From Betaproteobacteria bacterium (GTDB taxonomy: Bacteria; Pseudomonadota; Gammaproteobacteria; Burkholderiales; Burkholderiaceae_C): 9,436 bases of DNA. The notes under the pieces are model-generated. The model ran no database searches. It had not been told where the DNA came from and saw nothing but the letters and a program-made list of their open reading frames with translations. Positions 1-7,067 of this stretch are shown piece by piece. The position numbers were made by a program, and so were the translations under genes. The stretch lies in assembly GCA_025354965.1 (NCBI GenBank), contig JANXLW010000115.1, forward strand, positions 1-9,436. Direction: 5' to 3'. How positions within the stretch are numbered: position 1 is the first letter of the stretch; each line of letters begins with the position of its first letter.

Positions 1-152
1 CGCACGGTCTTGCACTGGAGTTGAGTTGGCGTAATCCGCAGCTGGTTGCCGCACTGTTTTCTGTGCTGCTGTGTGCCGCAACAAGGCGCCAGTTGCTGAC
101 CATTCTGAGCGGGCTGGTGGTATTTTTTGGCTGGCAGTATATGGTCGGCTGA
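1..152 (+). CDS. C-terminal end of an AzlD-like branched-chain amino acid transport protein (partial)
   Basis: The frame is open from the left edge (first whole codon at position 3) to a TGA at 150-152, giving 49 visible residues. The peptide has a short polar stretch ending in an Asn-Pro, then two hydrophobic segments (LVAALFSVLLC and, after a TRRQ turn, LLTILSGLVVFFGW). This arrangement, with the Asn-Pro before a helix, a positively charged TRxxLL turn and a final helix near the stop, matches the C-terminus of AzlD-type proteins. In that family AzlD is a roughly 100-residue inner-membrane partner of AzlC in branched-chain amino acid export. Only the last two membrane segments are visible, so the family call is moderate and another small integral membrane protein is possible. 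It is transcribed towards gap and probably shares the hairpin at 262-283 as terminator. Confidence 0.5.
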   Translation, partial: HGLALELSWRNPQLVAALFSVLLCAATRRQLLTILSGLVVFFGWQYMVG

Positions 153-261
153 TCAGCAACAATGGATGTGGATGCATCGCAAGATATTCTTCGCGTCGCC
201 CGCCCGCACCGTGTCCACGGAGCAATTGCAGCCAGTGGTAGCACAATAGGCGAGCAATAAA

Positions 262-283
262 AAAAGCGCCCGCAGGCGCTTTT
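262..283. terminator. Bidirectional rho-independent terminator between azlD-like gene and gap
   Basis: A perfect 9-bp stem (AAAAGCGCC at 262-270 and GGCGCTTTT at 275-283) surrounds a CGCA tetraloop. Read on the - strand, the GC-rich part of the stem is followed by seven T residues, a textbook terminator for gap, whose stop codon is only about 18 bases upstream. Read on the + strand it is followed by TTTTCTT, so it can also end the azlD-like transcript. The rest of the 148-base gap (153-300) shows no other gene or recognisable element. Confidence 0.9.
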
Positions 284-300
284 CTTGAGACCGGAGCAGA

Positions 301-1299
<999 letters not shown>

Positions 1300-1308
1300 T
1301 TGCAAATT

Positions 1309-1312
1309 CTCC
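1309..1312 (-). promoter_or_regulatory. Ribosome binding site of gap (decides the start)
   Basis: On the - strand GGAG sits 9 bases before the ATG at 1299. Its position inside the alternative GTG-started frame (1314) argues for the shorter protein. Confidence 0.8.
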
Positions 1313-1352
1313 ACTAGTTAAAACGTGAAACCCTAAAACCTGACCCTCTGTC

Positions 1353-3419
1353 CTACTTGCGCAAAACTTTTTCCACCGTGTCCGCCACATTCTCGGGCGT
1401 AAAGCCAAAGTGCTTGAACAGCACCGGCGCTGGCGCCGATTCGCCATAGCTGTCGATACCGACCACAGCGGCGCAGCCGTATTTCCACCAACCGTCTGAC
1501 ACGCCCATCTCGACCGCGATGCGAGGCACCCCGGCTGGCAATAGGGCGCTCTGGTAGGCTGCGCCCTGCTGGTCAAAAGTGGTGTTGCTGGGCATCGAGA
1601 CAACACGCACTGCAATTTTTCTGGCAGCCAGCAGCTCTTGCGCCTTGAGCGCCAGCTGCACTTCGGAGCCGGTGGCAATGATGACGGCCTGGGCTTTTTT
1701 CTTCATGCCCACTTCGCTTGGTTCCGCCAGCACATAGGCACCTTTGCTGATGTCACCCAGACTTGACTTGGGCGCGTAATAGATGTTTTGGCGGCTCAGC
1801 AGCAGGGCGGTTGGTTTTGCTTTGTTTTGCAAGGCCACGGTCCAGGCGACGGCGGTCTCGGCCGTATCGCCGGGGCGCCAGACATCCAGATTCGGAATCA
1901 GGCGCAGAGAAGCGGCGTGTTCGATCGACTGATGCGTCGGGCCGTCTTCACCCAGGCCGATGGAGTCGTGCGTGAACACATGCACCACGCGCAACTTCAT
2001 GAGAGCGGCCATGCGGATGGCGTTGCGGCTGTAGTCGCTGAAAGTCAGGAAGGTGCCGCCGTAGGGGATGTAGCCGCCGTGCAGCGCAACGCCGTTCATG
2101 ACAGCCGCCATGCCGAACTCGCGCACGCCGTAGTTGATGTGGCGCCCGCCCACCGCAACGCCAGCGGCGTTCGGCGTCTGCACCCCAATACCGGTAAAGT
2201 CAAAGCGCAAACTGGGTGTGCTCTTGGTGTTGGTCAGGTTGGAGCCGGTCAGGTCGGCGGAGCCGCCCAGCATTTCCGGCAGTGCAGCGGTAAACGCTTC
2301 CAGCGCCAGTTGCGAGGCCTTGCGCGAAGCCACTGTTTCCGCCTTGATGTGGGCCGCCACGGCGGTGTCCACGGCAACCTGGTTGAAGTTTTTGGGCAAC
2401 TCGCCCTTCATGCGCCGCACCAGCTCTTTGGCCAGATCGGGGTGCGCGCCCTTGTAGGCGGCAAACTTGTCGTTCCAGACCTTCTCGGCAGCAGCTCCTG
2501 CAGCCTTGGCGTCCCACGCGGCGTACACCTCCTTGGGGATGACAAAAGGGGCATGGGGCCAACCCAGCGCTTCGCGGCTGAGCTTGATCTCTTCGGCACC
2601 CAGCGGTTCGCCGTGCGCCTTGGCGGTGTTGGCGCGGTTCGGACTGCCTTTGCCGATGGATGTCTTGCAGATGATAAGTGTTGGATTTTCGTTGGACTTC
2701 TTGGCCTCGGCGATGGTGCTGGCCACCAGCTCGGCGTCATGGCCGTCGATCGGGCCCAGCACGTTCCAGCCGTAGGCCACAAAACGCAGCGCAGTGTTGT
2801 CAATGAACCAGGGTGCCACCGGGCCGTCAATCGAGATGCCGTTGTCGTCGTACAGGGCGATCAGCTTGCCCAGCTTCCAGGCACCCGCCAGAGCAGCTGC
2901 TTCGTGGCTGATGCCTTCCATCATGCAGCCGTCACCCATGAACGCAAAGGTGTGGTGGTTGACGACTTCATGGCCGTCACGGTTGAATTCCTGCGCCAGC
3001 AGTTTCTCTGCCAGCGCCATGCCCACGGCGTTGGCAATACCCTGGCCCAGCGGTCCGGTGGTGGTTTCCACGCCAGGGGTTACGCCCACTTCGGGGTGGC
3101 CCGGGGTTTTTGAGCCAAGCTGGCGGAATTTTTTGAGCTCATTGACGGGCAGCTTGTAGCCGGTGAGGTGCAACACGGCATACAGCAGCATCGAGCCATG
3201 ACCGTTGGAGAGCACGAAGCGGTCACGGTCAAACCAGTGCGGGTTGGCGGGGTTGTGCTTGAGCTGCTGGCCCCACAAAGCCACTGCCATGTCGGCCATG
3301 CCCATGGGCGCACCCGGGTGGCCCGAGTTGGCAGCCTGTACCCCGTCCATGGCCAGAGCGCGAATTGCGTTAGCCATGTCGGCGCGGGTTGTGCTGCTCG
3401 ATTGTTCAGTATCTGCCAT
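1353..3419 (-). CDS. tkt: Transketolase
   Basis: This is a thiamine diphosphate (ThDP)-dependent transketolase, moving two-carbon ketol units between sugar phosphates in the non-oxidative pentose-phosphate pathway and, where present, the Calvin cycle. The 688-residue product is of normal length. Visible landmarks are NSGHPGAPMGMADMA (31-45, including the active-site His34), the ThDP/Mg motif beginning GDG at 162-164 and ending with Asn193 in YDDNGISIDG, the catalytic Glu434 in VREFGMAAV, and EDGPTHQSIEH (491-501) in the pyrimidine-binding domain. I chose the ATG at 3419 over a frame extending to 3524 because GGAG lies 9 bases upstream, the extra 35 residues do not resemble transketolase, and the family normally starts near here. 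It is first in an operon with gap. Nothing in the window (no RuBisCO or phosphoribulokinase) shows whether it serves carbon fixation. Confidence 0.97.
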   Translation of the reverse strand: MADTEQSSSTTRADMANAIRALAMDGVQAANSGHPGAPMGMADMAVALWGQQLKHNPANPHWFDRDRFVLSNGHGSMLLYAVLHLTGYKLPVNELKKFRQLGSKTPGHPEVGVTPGVETTTGPLGQGIANAVGMALAEKLLAQEFNRDGHEVVNHHTFAFMGDGCMMEGISHEAAALAGAWKLGKLIALYDDNGISIDGPVAPWFIDNTALRFVAYGWNVLGPIDGHDAELVASTIAEAKKSNENPTLIICKTSIGKGSPNRANTAKAHGEPLGAEEIKLSREALGWPHAPFVIPKEVYAAWDAKAAGAAAEKVWNDKFAAYKGAHPDLAKELVRRMKGELPKNFNQVAVDTAVAAHIKAETVASRKASQLALEAFTAALPEMLGGSADLTGSNLTNTKSTPSLRFDFTGIGVQTPNAAGVAVGGRHINYGVREFGMAAVMNGVALHGGYIPYGGTFLTFSDYSRNAIRMAALMKLRVVHVFTHDSIGLGEDGPTHQSIEHAASLRLIPNLDVWRPGDTAETAVAWTVALQNKAKPTALLLSRQNIYYAPKSSLGDISKGAYVLAEPSEVGMKKKAQAVIIATGSEVQLALKAQELLAARKIAVRVVSMPSNTTFDQQGAAYQSALLPAGVPRIAVEMGVSDGWWKYGCAAVVGIDSYGESAPAPVLFKHFGFTPENVADTVEKVLRK

Positions 3420-3428
3420 CTGTGCCAA

Positions 3429-3432
3429 CTCC
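3429..3432 (-). promoter_or_regulatory. Ribosome binding site of tkt (decides the start)
   Basis: GGAG on the - strand is 9 bases before the ATG at 3419, the same spacing as at gap. It would fall within coding sequence if the longer 3524 start were used. Confidence 0.75.
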
Positions 3433-3463
3433 GGAGTGTTTTGTTTGTAAGGGGAAACACCGC

Positions 3464-3469
3464 ATTTTA
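3464..3469 (-). promoter_or_regulatory. Candidate -10 element of the tkt-gap promoter
   Basis: Read on the - strand this is TAAAAT, the best match to a sigma-70 -10 box in the tkt leader, about 45 bases before the start codon. No good -35 hexamer lies 16-18 bases upstream, so the promoter may need an activator or the call may be wrong. The adjacent inverted repeat at 3473-3491 occupies the spacer position. Confidence 0.3.
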
Positions 3470-3472
3470 CCG

Positions 3473-3491
3473 GGGTGCGAATGGCGCACCC
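3473..3491. repeat. Perfect 7-bp inverted repeat in the tkt / OYE divergent intergenic region
   Basis: GGGTGCG (3473-3479) and CGCACCC (3485-3491) are exact reverse complements separated by five bases. The element lies between the divergent genes tkt and the OYE-type reductase, right behind the candidate tkt -10 box. It has no T-run and is far from gene ends, so an operator is more plausible than a terminator. No regulator is identified. A repeat of this size could also arise by chance in GC-rich DNA. Confidence 0.4.
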
Positions 3492-3566
3492 ATTTACTGC
3501 CCCGCGCTGCACCAACCAAGCCATGGGCTATGCTAAGTGCCATCGCATAAATCCCAGTCCATTCCC

Positions 3567-4688
3567 ATGAGCAAACTATTTTCTTCTCTGAACCTGCCCT
3601 CACCCCGGGGCGGTTTGCAACTGGCCAATCGTATCGTCGTAGCACCGATGTGCCAGTACTCGGCCCGCGATGGCGAAGCGACCGACTGGCACCTGATGCA
3701 CTGGGGCAACCTGCTCAACAGCGGCGCTGCACTGTTCACCATCGAAGCCACCGCCGTGCTGCCTGAGGGCCGCATCTCACCCAACTGCCTGGGCTTGTGG
3801 GATGAGCGCACCGCCAGCGCGCTGGCCGACAAGCTGCATCGCGCGCGCCAATTGGCGCCACCGCTGCCGGTGTGCATTCAGTTGGCCCATGCCGGACGCA
3901 AGGCGTCCAGTGCGTTGCCGTGGAACGGGGCGCAGTTGTTGCCCAACTCGCAGGGTGGCTGGGAAACCTTTGCTCCGTCTGCCGAATCCTATTTGCCCAG
4001 CGAGGCGCCGCCTACCGCAATGACGCTGGAGAAGATGGCACAAGTCAGGGATGCTTTTGTGGTGGCCGCGCAGCGTGCTGATCGCATGGGCATTGAAGCG
4101 GTGGAAATCCACAGCGCCCACGGCTATTTGCTGCATGAATTCTTGTCGCCGATTGCGAACAAGCGCAGCGATGCCTATGGCGGCAGCTTTGAGAATCGCA
4201 TCCGCTACCCGCTAGAGGTTTTTACCGCCGTGCGCCAGGCGTTTGACGGCGTGTTGGGCCTGCGCATTTCGGCCTCCGACTGGGTCGAGGGTAGTTGGGA
4301 TGTGGCGCAAAGCGGCGAGTTTGCCAAGCGCTTGAAAGCTGCTGGTTGCGACTTCATCCATGTCTCGTCGGGGGGCCTCTCGCCAGCCCAAAAGATCACG
4401 CTGGGCGCGGGTTACCAGGTGCCGTTTGCGCGACACATACGCCAGACCAGTGGTATGGTCACCACCGCCGTCGGTTTGATTACCGAAGCACAACAGGCCG
4501 AGGACATTTTGCAAGCCGGCGATGCCGATTTGATTGGCTTGGCGCGCGCCTTTTTATACCGGCCGCGCTGGGGCTGGCAGGCCGCCGCTGCGCTGGGTGG
4601 CGAGGTCAGCGCCAACCCGGTGTACTGGCGCTGCCTGCCGCGCGAGGCGCAAGCGGTGTTTGGCAAAGTGTCGGTTGGCATGCGATAG
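3567..4688 (+). CDS. Old Yellow Enzyme family NADH:flavin oxidoreductase, YqjM/XenA-like
   Basis: This is an FMN-dependent ene-reductase expected to reduce activated C=C bonds (enones, nitro-compounds, maleimides) with NAD(P)H in the cytoplasm. The physiological substrate is unknown. The 373-residue TIM-barrel protein carries the marks of the YqjM ('thermophilic-like') class: VVAPMCQYSA with Cys29 tuning the flavin and Tyr31, QLAHAGRK (105-112), the substrate-binding pair His182/His185 in IHSAHGYLLHEFLSP, NKRSDAYGGSFENR (198-211), and a phosphate-binding C-terminal GLARAFLYRPRW (324-335). The start at ATG 3567 gives an N-terminus (MSKLFSSL) like family members, but there is no clear ribosome site. 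An in-frame GTG at 3537 is the alternative and adds ten residues. It is followed after 11 bases by murU and probably transcribed with it, though no functional link is known. Its promoter must lie in 3420-3566. Confidence 0.93.
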   Translation: MSKLFSSLNLPSPRGGLQLANRIVVAPMCQYSARDGEATDWHLMHWGNLLNSGAALFTIEATAVLPEGRISPNCLGLWDERTASALADKLHRARQLAPPLPVCIQLAHAGRKASSALPWNGAQLLPNSQGGWETFAPSAESYLPSEAPPTAMTLEKMAQVRDAFVVAAQRADRMGIEAVEIHSAHGYLLHEFLSPIANKRSDAYGGSFENRIRYPLEVFTAVRQAFDGVLGLRISASDWVEGSWDVAQSGEFAKRLKAAGCDFIHVSSGGLSPAQKITLGAGYQVPFARHIRQTSGMVTTAVGLITEAQQAEDILQAGDADLIGLARAFLYRPRWGWQAAAALGGEVSANPVYWRCLPREAQAVFGKVSVGMR

Positions 4689-4699
4689 AAACATCTGCG

Positions 4700-5494
4700 A
4701 TGCCCGCGCCGCGCATTGCCGCCATGCTGCTGGCCGCTGGTCGCGGTGAACGCATGCGCCCACTGACCGACGCCACACCCAAGCCCTTGCTGCCACTGCG
4801 CGGCAAGCCCTTGATGCAATGGTCGATGGAAGCCCTGGCGCGCGGTGGCTTTAACCGGATGGTGGTCAATACGGCGTGGCTGGGAGACCAGATTGAGCAA
4901 ACATTTGGCAGCGTTTTTGCGCTCCGGCCACCGGCACCCGATAGCGATCCAATTCGCGAGCCATTGCAGATCCGGTACTCGCACGAAGGGCGCGATTTTG
5001 GCGCTGCGCTGGAAACGGCGGGTGGCATCGTGCGTGCCTTGCCGCTGCTGTGCCCGGTGGACGCTCAAGGAGAAGCTGCTGGCATCTTTTGGGTGCTGGC
5101 TGGCGATGTATTTGCACCTGACTTTGTGTTTAGCCAGGCCGCAGTAGAGCGCTTTGCCGCCAGCGGCAGGCTGGCGCATCTGTGGCTGGTGCCCAATCCG
5201 GCGCACAACCCGAAAGGCGATTTTGGCCTGGGCAGCGACGGTCTGGCACGCAATCAGGCCGAGGTGAAGTACACCTATTCCACCATCGGCCTGTACCACC
5301 GCAAACTGTTTGCGCCGCCCTGGTGCGACATCCCTGCGGGCAACCCGCAAGGCATGAAAGCCCCTTTGGCGCCGCTGTTGCGCGCCGCCGTGGACAATGC
5401 GCTTGTCAGTGCCGAGTTGTATCGTGGGGCCTGGACCGACGTTGGTACGCCTGAAAGACTGCGACGGTTGAATCGGGTTGAAGACGCTGAATAA
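4700..5494 (+). CDS. murU: N-acetylmuramate alpha-1-phosphate uridylyltransferase (MurU-type nucleotidyltransferase)
   Basis: The product probably makes UDP-MurNAc from MurNAc-1-phosphate and UTP in the cell-wall recycling route that bypasses de novo MurA/MurB synthesis. The 264-residue protein has the sugar-phosphate nucleotidyltransferase signature LAAGRGERMRPLT (11-23) followed by TPKPLLP with Lys28, the LETAGG motif (104-109), the metal-binding Asp136 in LAGDVF, and WTDVGTPERL near the end (245-254). It is somewhat longer than the roughly 220-residue Pseudomonas MurU, partly through a proline-rich insertion around residues 74-88. The ATG at 4700 is 11 bases after the OYE gene stop and has only a weak ribosome site; an ATG at 4723 is possible but would shorten the first beta strand. 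A following pepP gene is a common MurU neighbour in this group, but the kinase AmgK that normally precedes it is missing here. A related nucleotidyltransferase with another sugar substrate cannot be excluded. Confidence 0.82.
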   Translation: MPAPRIAAMLLAAGRGERMRPLTDATPKPLLPLRGKPLMQWSMEALARGGFNRMVVNTAWLGDQIEQTFGSVFALRPPAPDSDPIREPLQIRYSHEGRDFGAALETAGGIVRALPLLCPVDAQGEAAGIFWVLAGDVFAPDFVFSQAAVERFAASGRLAHLWLVPNPAHNPKGDFGLGSDGLARNQAEVKYTYSTIGLYHRKLFAPPWCDIPAGNPQGMKAPLAPLLRAAVDNALVSAELYRGAWTDVGTPERLRRLNRVEDAE

Positions 5495-5498
5495 TTCA

Positions 5499-5535
5499 CC
5501 TTGAAATTAGAAAGCGAGAATTCGGATTTTCAAGG
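5499..5535. repeat. 8-bp inverted repeat after murU, weak terminator candidate
   Basis: CCTTGAAA (5499-5506) pairs perfectly with TTTCAAGG (5528-5535) across a 21-base loop, and is followed by TACTTTTATT. It begins four bases after the murU stop and could attenuate readthrough into pepP. The long loop and interrupted T-run make it weaker than the hairpin at 262-283. The remainder of the 103-base gap before pepP shows no convincing promoter. Confidence 0.3.
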
Positions 5536-5597
5536 TACTTTTATTGCCTAATTTCGCAAACATTTGAAACCCCTTCCCGACCACTGGAGTTGACCTC

Positions 5598-6983
5598 GTG
5601 AACCCATCCCTCTACACCCAGCGCCGCGCCAAACTGGCCAAGCTGCTCGGCCCCAAAGGCGTCGCCATCTTGCCGACGGCGCCCGAGCAGCAGCGCAACA
5701 GCGATTCTGATTTTCTCTACCGGTTCGACAGTTATTTTTATTACCTGACCGGTTTCACCGAACCCAAAGCCTGGCTGGTGATCACCGGCGATGGCAAGAC
5801 GACAATGTTTTGCCAGCCAAAAGACATGGAGCGTGAAATCTGGGATGGTTTCCGACTCGGGCCAGACGCGGCTCCTGCTCAACTTGGCTTGGACGCGGCG
5901 TTTTCTATCGCAGACCTGGACCAGCAATTGCCGGCCATGCTGGATGGCCGCGACGCTGTCTGGTATCCGTTTGCCACCCACAAGGCGCTGGAGACGCGCA
6001 TTGACGGCTGGCTGGGCAGCCTGCGCGCCCGGGTGCGCTATGGCACGCTGTGCCCGGAACAGCAGCGCGATCTGCGCGGCCTGCTCGACGAGATGCGGCT
6101 GGTCAAGGACGGCCATGAACAAGACACCATGCGGCGCGCCGGACAAATCAGCGCCGGTGCCCACATCCGCGCCATGCAGCTTTGCGCCCGCATGCTGCGC
6201 GACGGCCAGCCGGTGCGTGAATACCAGCTGGACGCTGAGTTGCTGCACGAATTTCGGCGCCACGGCTCGCAGTACCCGGCCTATGGCTCCATCGTGGCGG
6301 CCGGTGCCAACGCCTGCGTGTTGCACTACCGCGCCGATGCGGGCGAAGTGCGAAGTGGCGAGTTGGTGTTGATCGATGCCGGTTGTGAGCTGGACGGTTA
6401 TGCCTCCGACATCACGCGCACCTTCCCCGCCAACGGTACTTTTACCGGCCCACAGCGCGCGCTGTACGAGCTGGTATTGGCGTCGCAAGAGGCCGCCATC
6501 GCCGTCACCCGCGCCGGTGCCCGCTTTACCGATCCGCACCAGGCTACCGTCAAGGTGTTGGCGCAGGGCATGCTGGATGTCGGCCTACTGGACAAGAACA
6601 AGGTGGGCACGCTGGACGACGTGATCGAAAAACGCGCTTACTTCCAGTTCTACATGCACCGTACCGGCCACTGGCTGGGCATGGACGTGCACGACTGCGG
6701 CGGCTACCTTGAACCCGGCGAAATCGGCCAAACCAGCGAGCGCAAGGACGCCTTAACCGGCGAGACCATCATCGACCGGCCGGCGCGCATTCTGCAACCC
6801 GGCATGGTGCTGACCATAGAGCCCGGTCTGTATGTGCGACCTGCGGCCGGCGTGCCCGAGCAGTTTCACAACATCGGCATTCGCATCGAAGACGACGCCA
6901 TCGTGACGGACGCCGGCTGCGAACTGATCAGCCGTGGCGTGCCGGTGACGGTGCAGGCGATTGAAGCGTTGATGCGGGGTTGA
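5598..6983 (+). CDS. pepP: Xaa-Pro aminopeptidase (aminopeptidase P)
   Basis: Cytoplasmic dimanganese aminopeptidase that releases the N-terminal residue before a proline. The 461-residue protein has the AMP_N-type N-terminal domain (about 1-160, with SDFLYRFDSYFYYLTGFTEP at 37-56) and a pita-bread catalytic domain. The five metal ligands of the family are present: Asp260 (LIDAG), Asp271 (ASDITRTFP), His358 (TGHWLG), Glu408 (TIEPG) and Glu431 (RIEDD). Supporting histidines are His354 and His365. I chose the GTG at 5598 because GGAG (5586-5589) precedes it by eight bases and the N-terminus MNPSLYTQRRAKL suits the family. It follows murU by 103 bases. The oddity is downstream: the last 15 codons and stop are repeated in diverged form at 8341-8386, beyond an ATPase gene, and base composition changes abruptly just after its TGA. 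The gene itself reads intact. Confidence 0.96.
   Translation: MNPSLYTQRRAKLAKLLGPKGVAILPTAPEQQRNSDSDFLYRFDSYFYYLTGFTEPKAWLVITGDGKTTMFCQPKDMEREIWDGFRLGPDAAPAQLGLDAAFSIADLDQQLPAMLDGRDAVWYPFATHKALETRIDGWLGSLRARVRYGTLCPEQQRDLRGLLDEMRLVKDGHEQDTMRRAGQISAGAHIRAMQLCARMLRDGQPVREYQLDAELLHEFRRHGSQYPAYGSIVAAGANACVLHYRADAGEVRSGELVLIDAGCELDGYASDITRTFPANGTFTGPQRALYELVLASQEAAIAVTRAGARFTDPHQATVKVLAQGMLDVGLLDKNKVGTLDDVIEKRAYFQFYMHRTGHWLGMDVHDCGGYLEPGEIGQTSERKDALTGETIIDRPARILQPGMVLTIEPGLYVRPAAGVPEQFHNIGIRIEDDAIVTDAGCELISRGVPVTVQAIEALMRG
6938..6983 (+). repeat. pepP 3'-end direct repeat, copy 1 (within intact pepP)
   Basis: These 46 bases are the last 14 codons plus stop of pepP (ending VPVTVQAIEALMRG), preceded by one base of the previous codon. 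They match 8341-8386 at 42 of 46 positions without gaps. Similarity ends exactly after the TGA, where AT-rich sequence begins. Confidence 0.9.
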
Positions 6984-7007
6984 ATGACTTCCTGAATTTG
7001 TTAATAC

Positions 7008-7067
7008 ATTTCAATTAGCGAATAATATTATTTCAATTAGCCGGACACTTACATTACAATCAGCCGG
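7008..7067 (+). repeat. Three direct repeats with 22-23-bp period upstream of the ATPase gene
   Basis: ATTTCAATTAGCG (7008-7020), ATTTCAATTAGCCGG (7030-7044) and ATTACAATCAGCCGG (7053-7067) are copies of one motif starting 22 and 23 bases apart, about two helical turns. Copies 1 and 2 share ATTTCAATTAGC exactly; copies 2 and 3 differ at two of 15 positions. A perfect 12-bp palindrome, AATAATATTATT (7021-7032), lies between copies 1 and 2. The array sits in an 83-base spacer (6984-7066) of about 31% GC, far below its surroundings. Copies 2 and 3 overlap the candidate -35 and -10 boxes, and copy 3 ends on the first base of the GTG start. Same-face spacing suggests cooperative binding by a regulator, perhaps the ATPase itself. 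That is inference. Confidence 0.75.
7032..7060 (+). promoter_or_regulatory. Candidate promoter of the DUF4143 ATPase gene
   Basis: TACAAT (7055-7060) differs from the sigma-70 -10 consensus at one position. A weak -35, TTCAAT (7032-7037), lies 17 bases upstream. Transcription would begin about six to eight bases after 7060, at or beside the GTG at 7067, which implies a leaderless message. Both boxes lie within direct-repeat copies. Confidence 0.4.

Noticed and set aside
1788..3113. Very long + strand open frame opposite tkt (441 codons)
   Set aside because: It is antisense to transketolase with all catalytic motifs in place. The translation is rich in Gly, Val, Ala, Gln and His, as expected of an antisense shadow.
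5541..6539. - strand open frames opposite murU and pepP (4412-5350 and 5541-6539)
   Set aside because: Both lie opposite genes with intact catalytic residues and show no family resemblance of their own.
7008..7067. The three direct repeats as a CRISPR array
   Set aside because: Repeat units of about 13-15 bases with 7-9-base spacers and only three copies do not fit CRISPR dimensions, and no cas gene is nearby.
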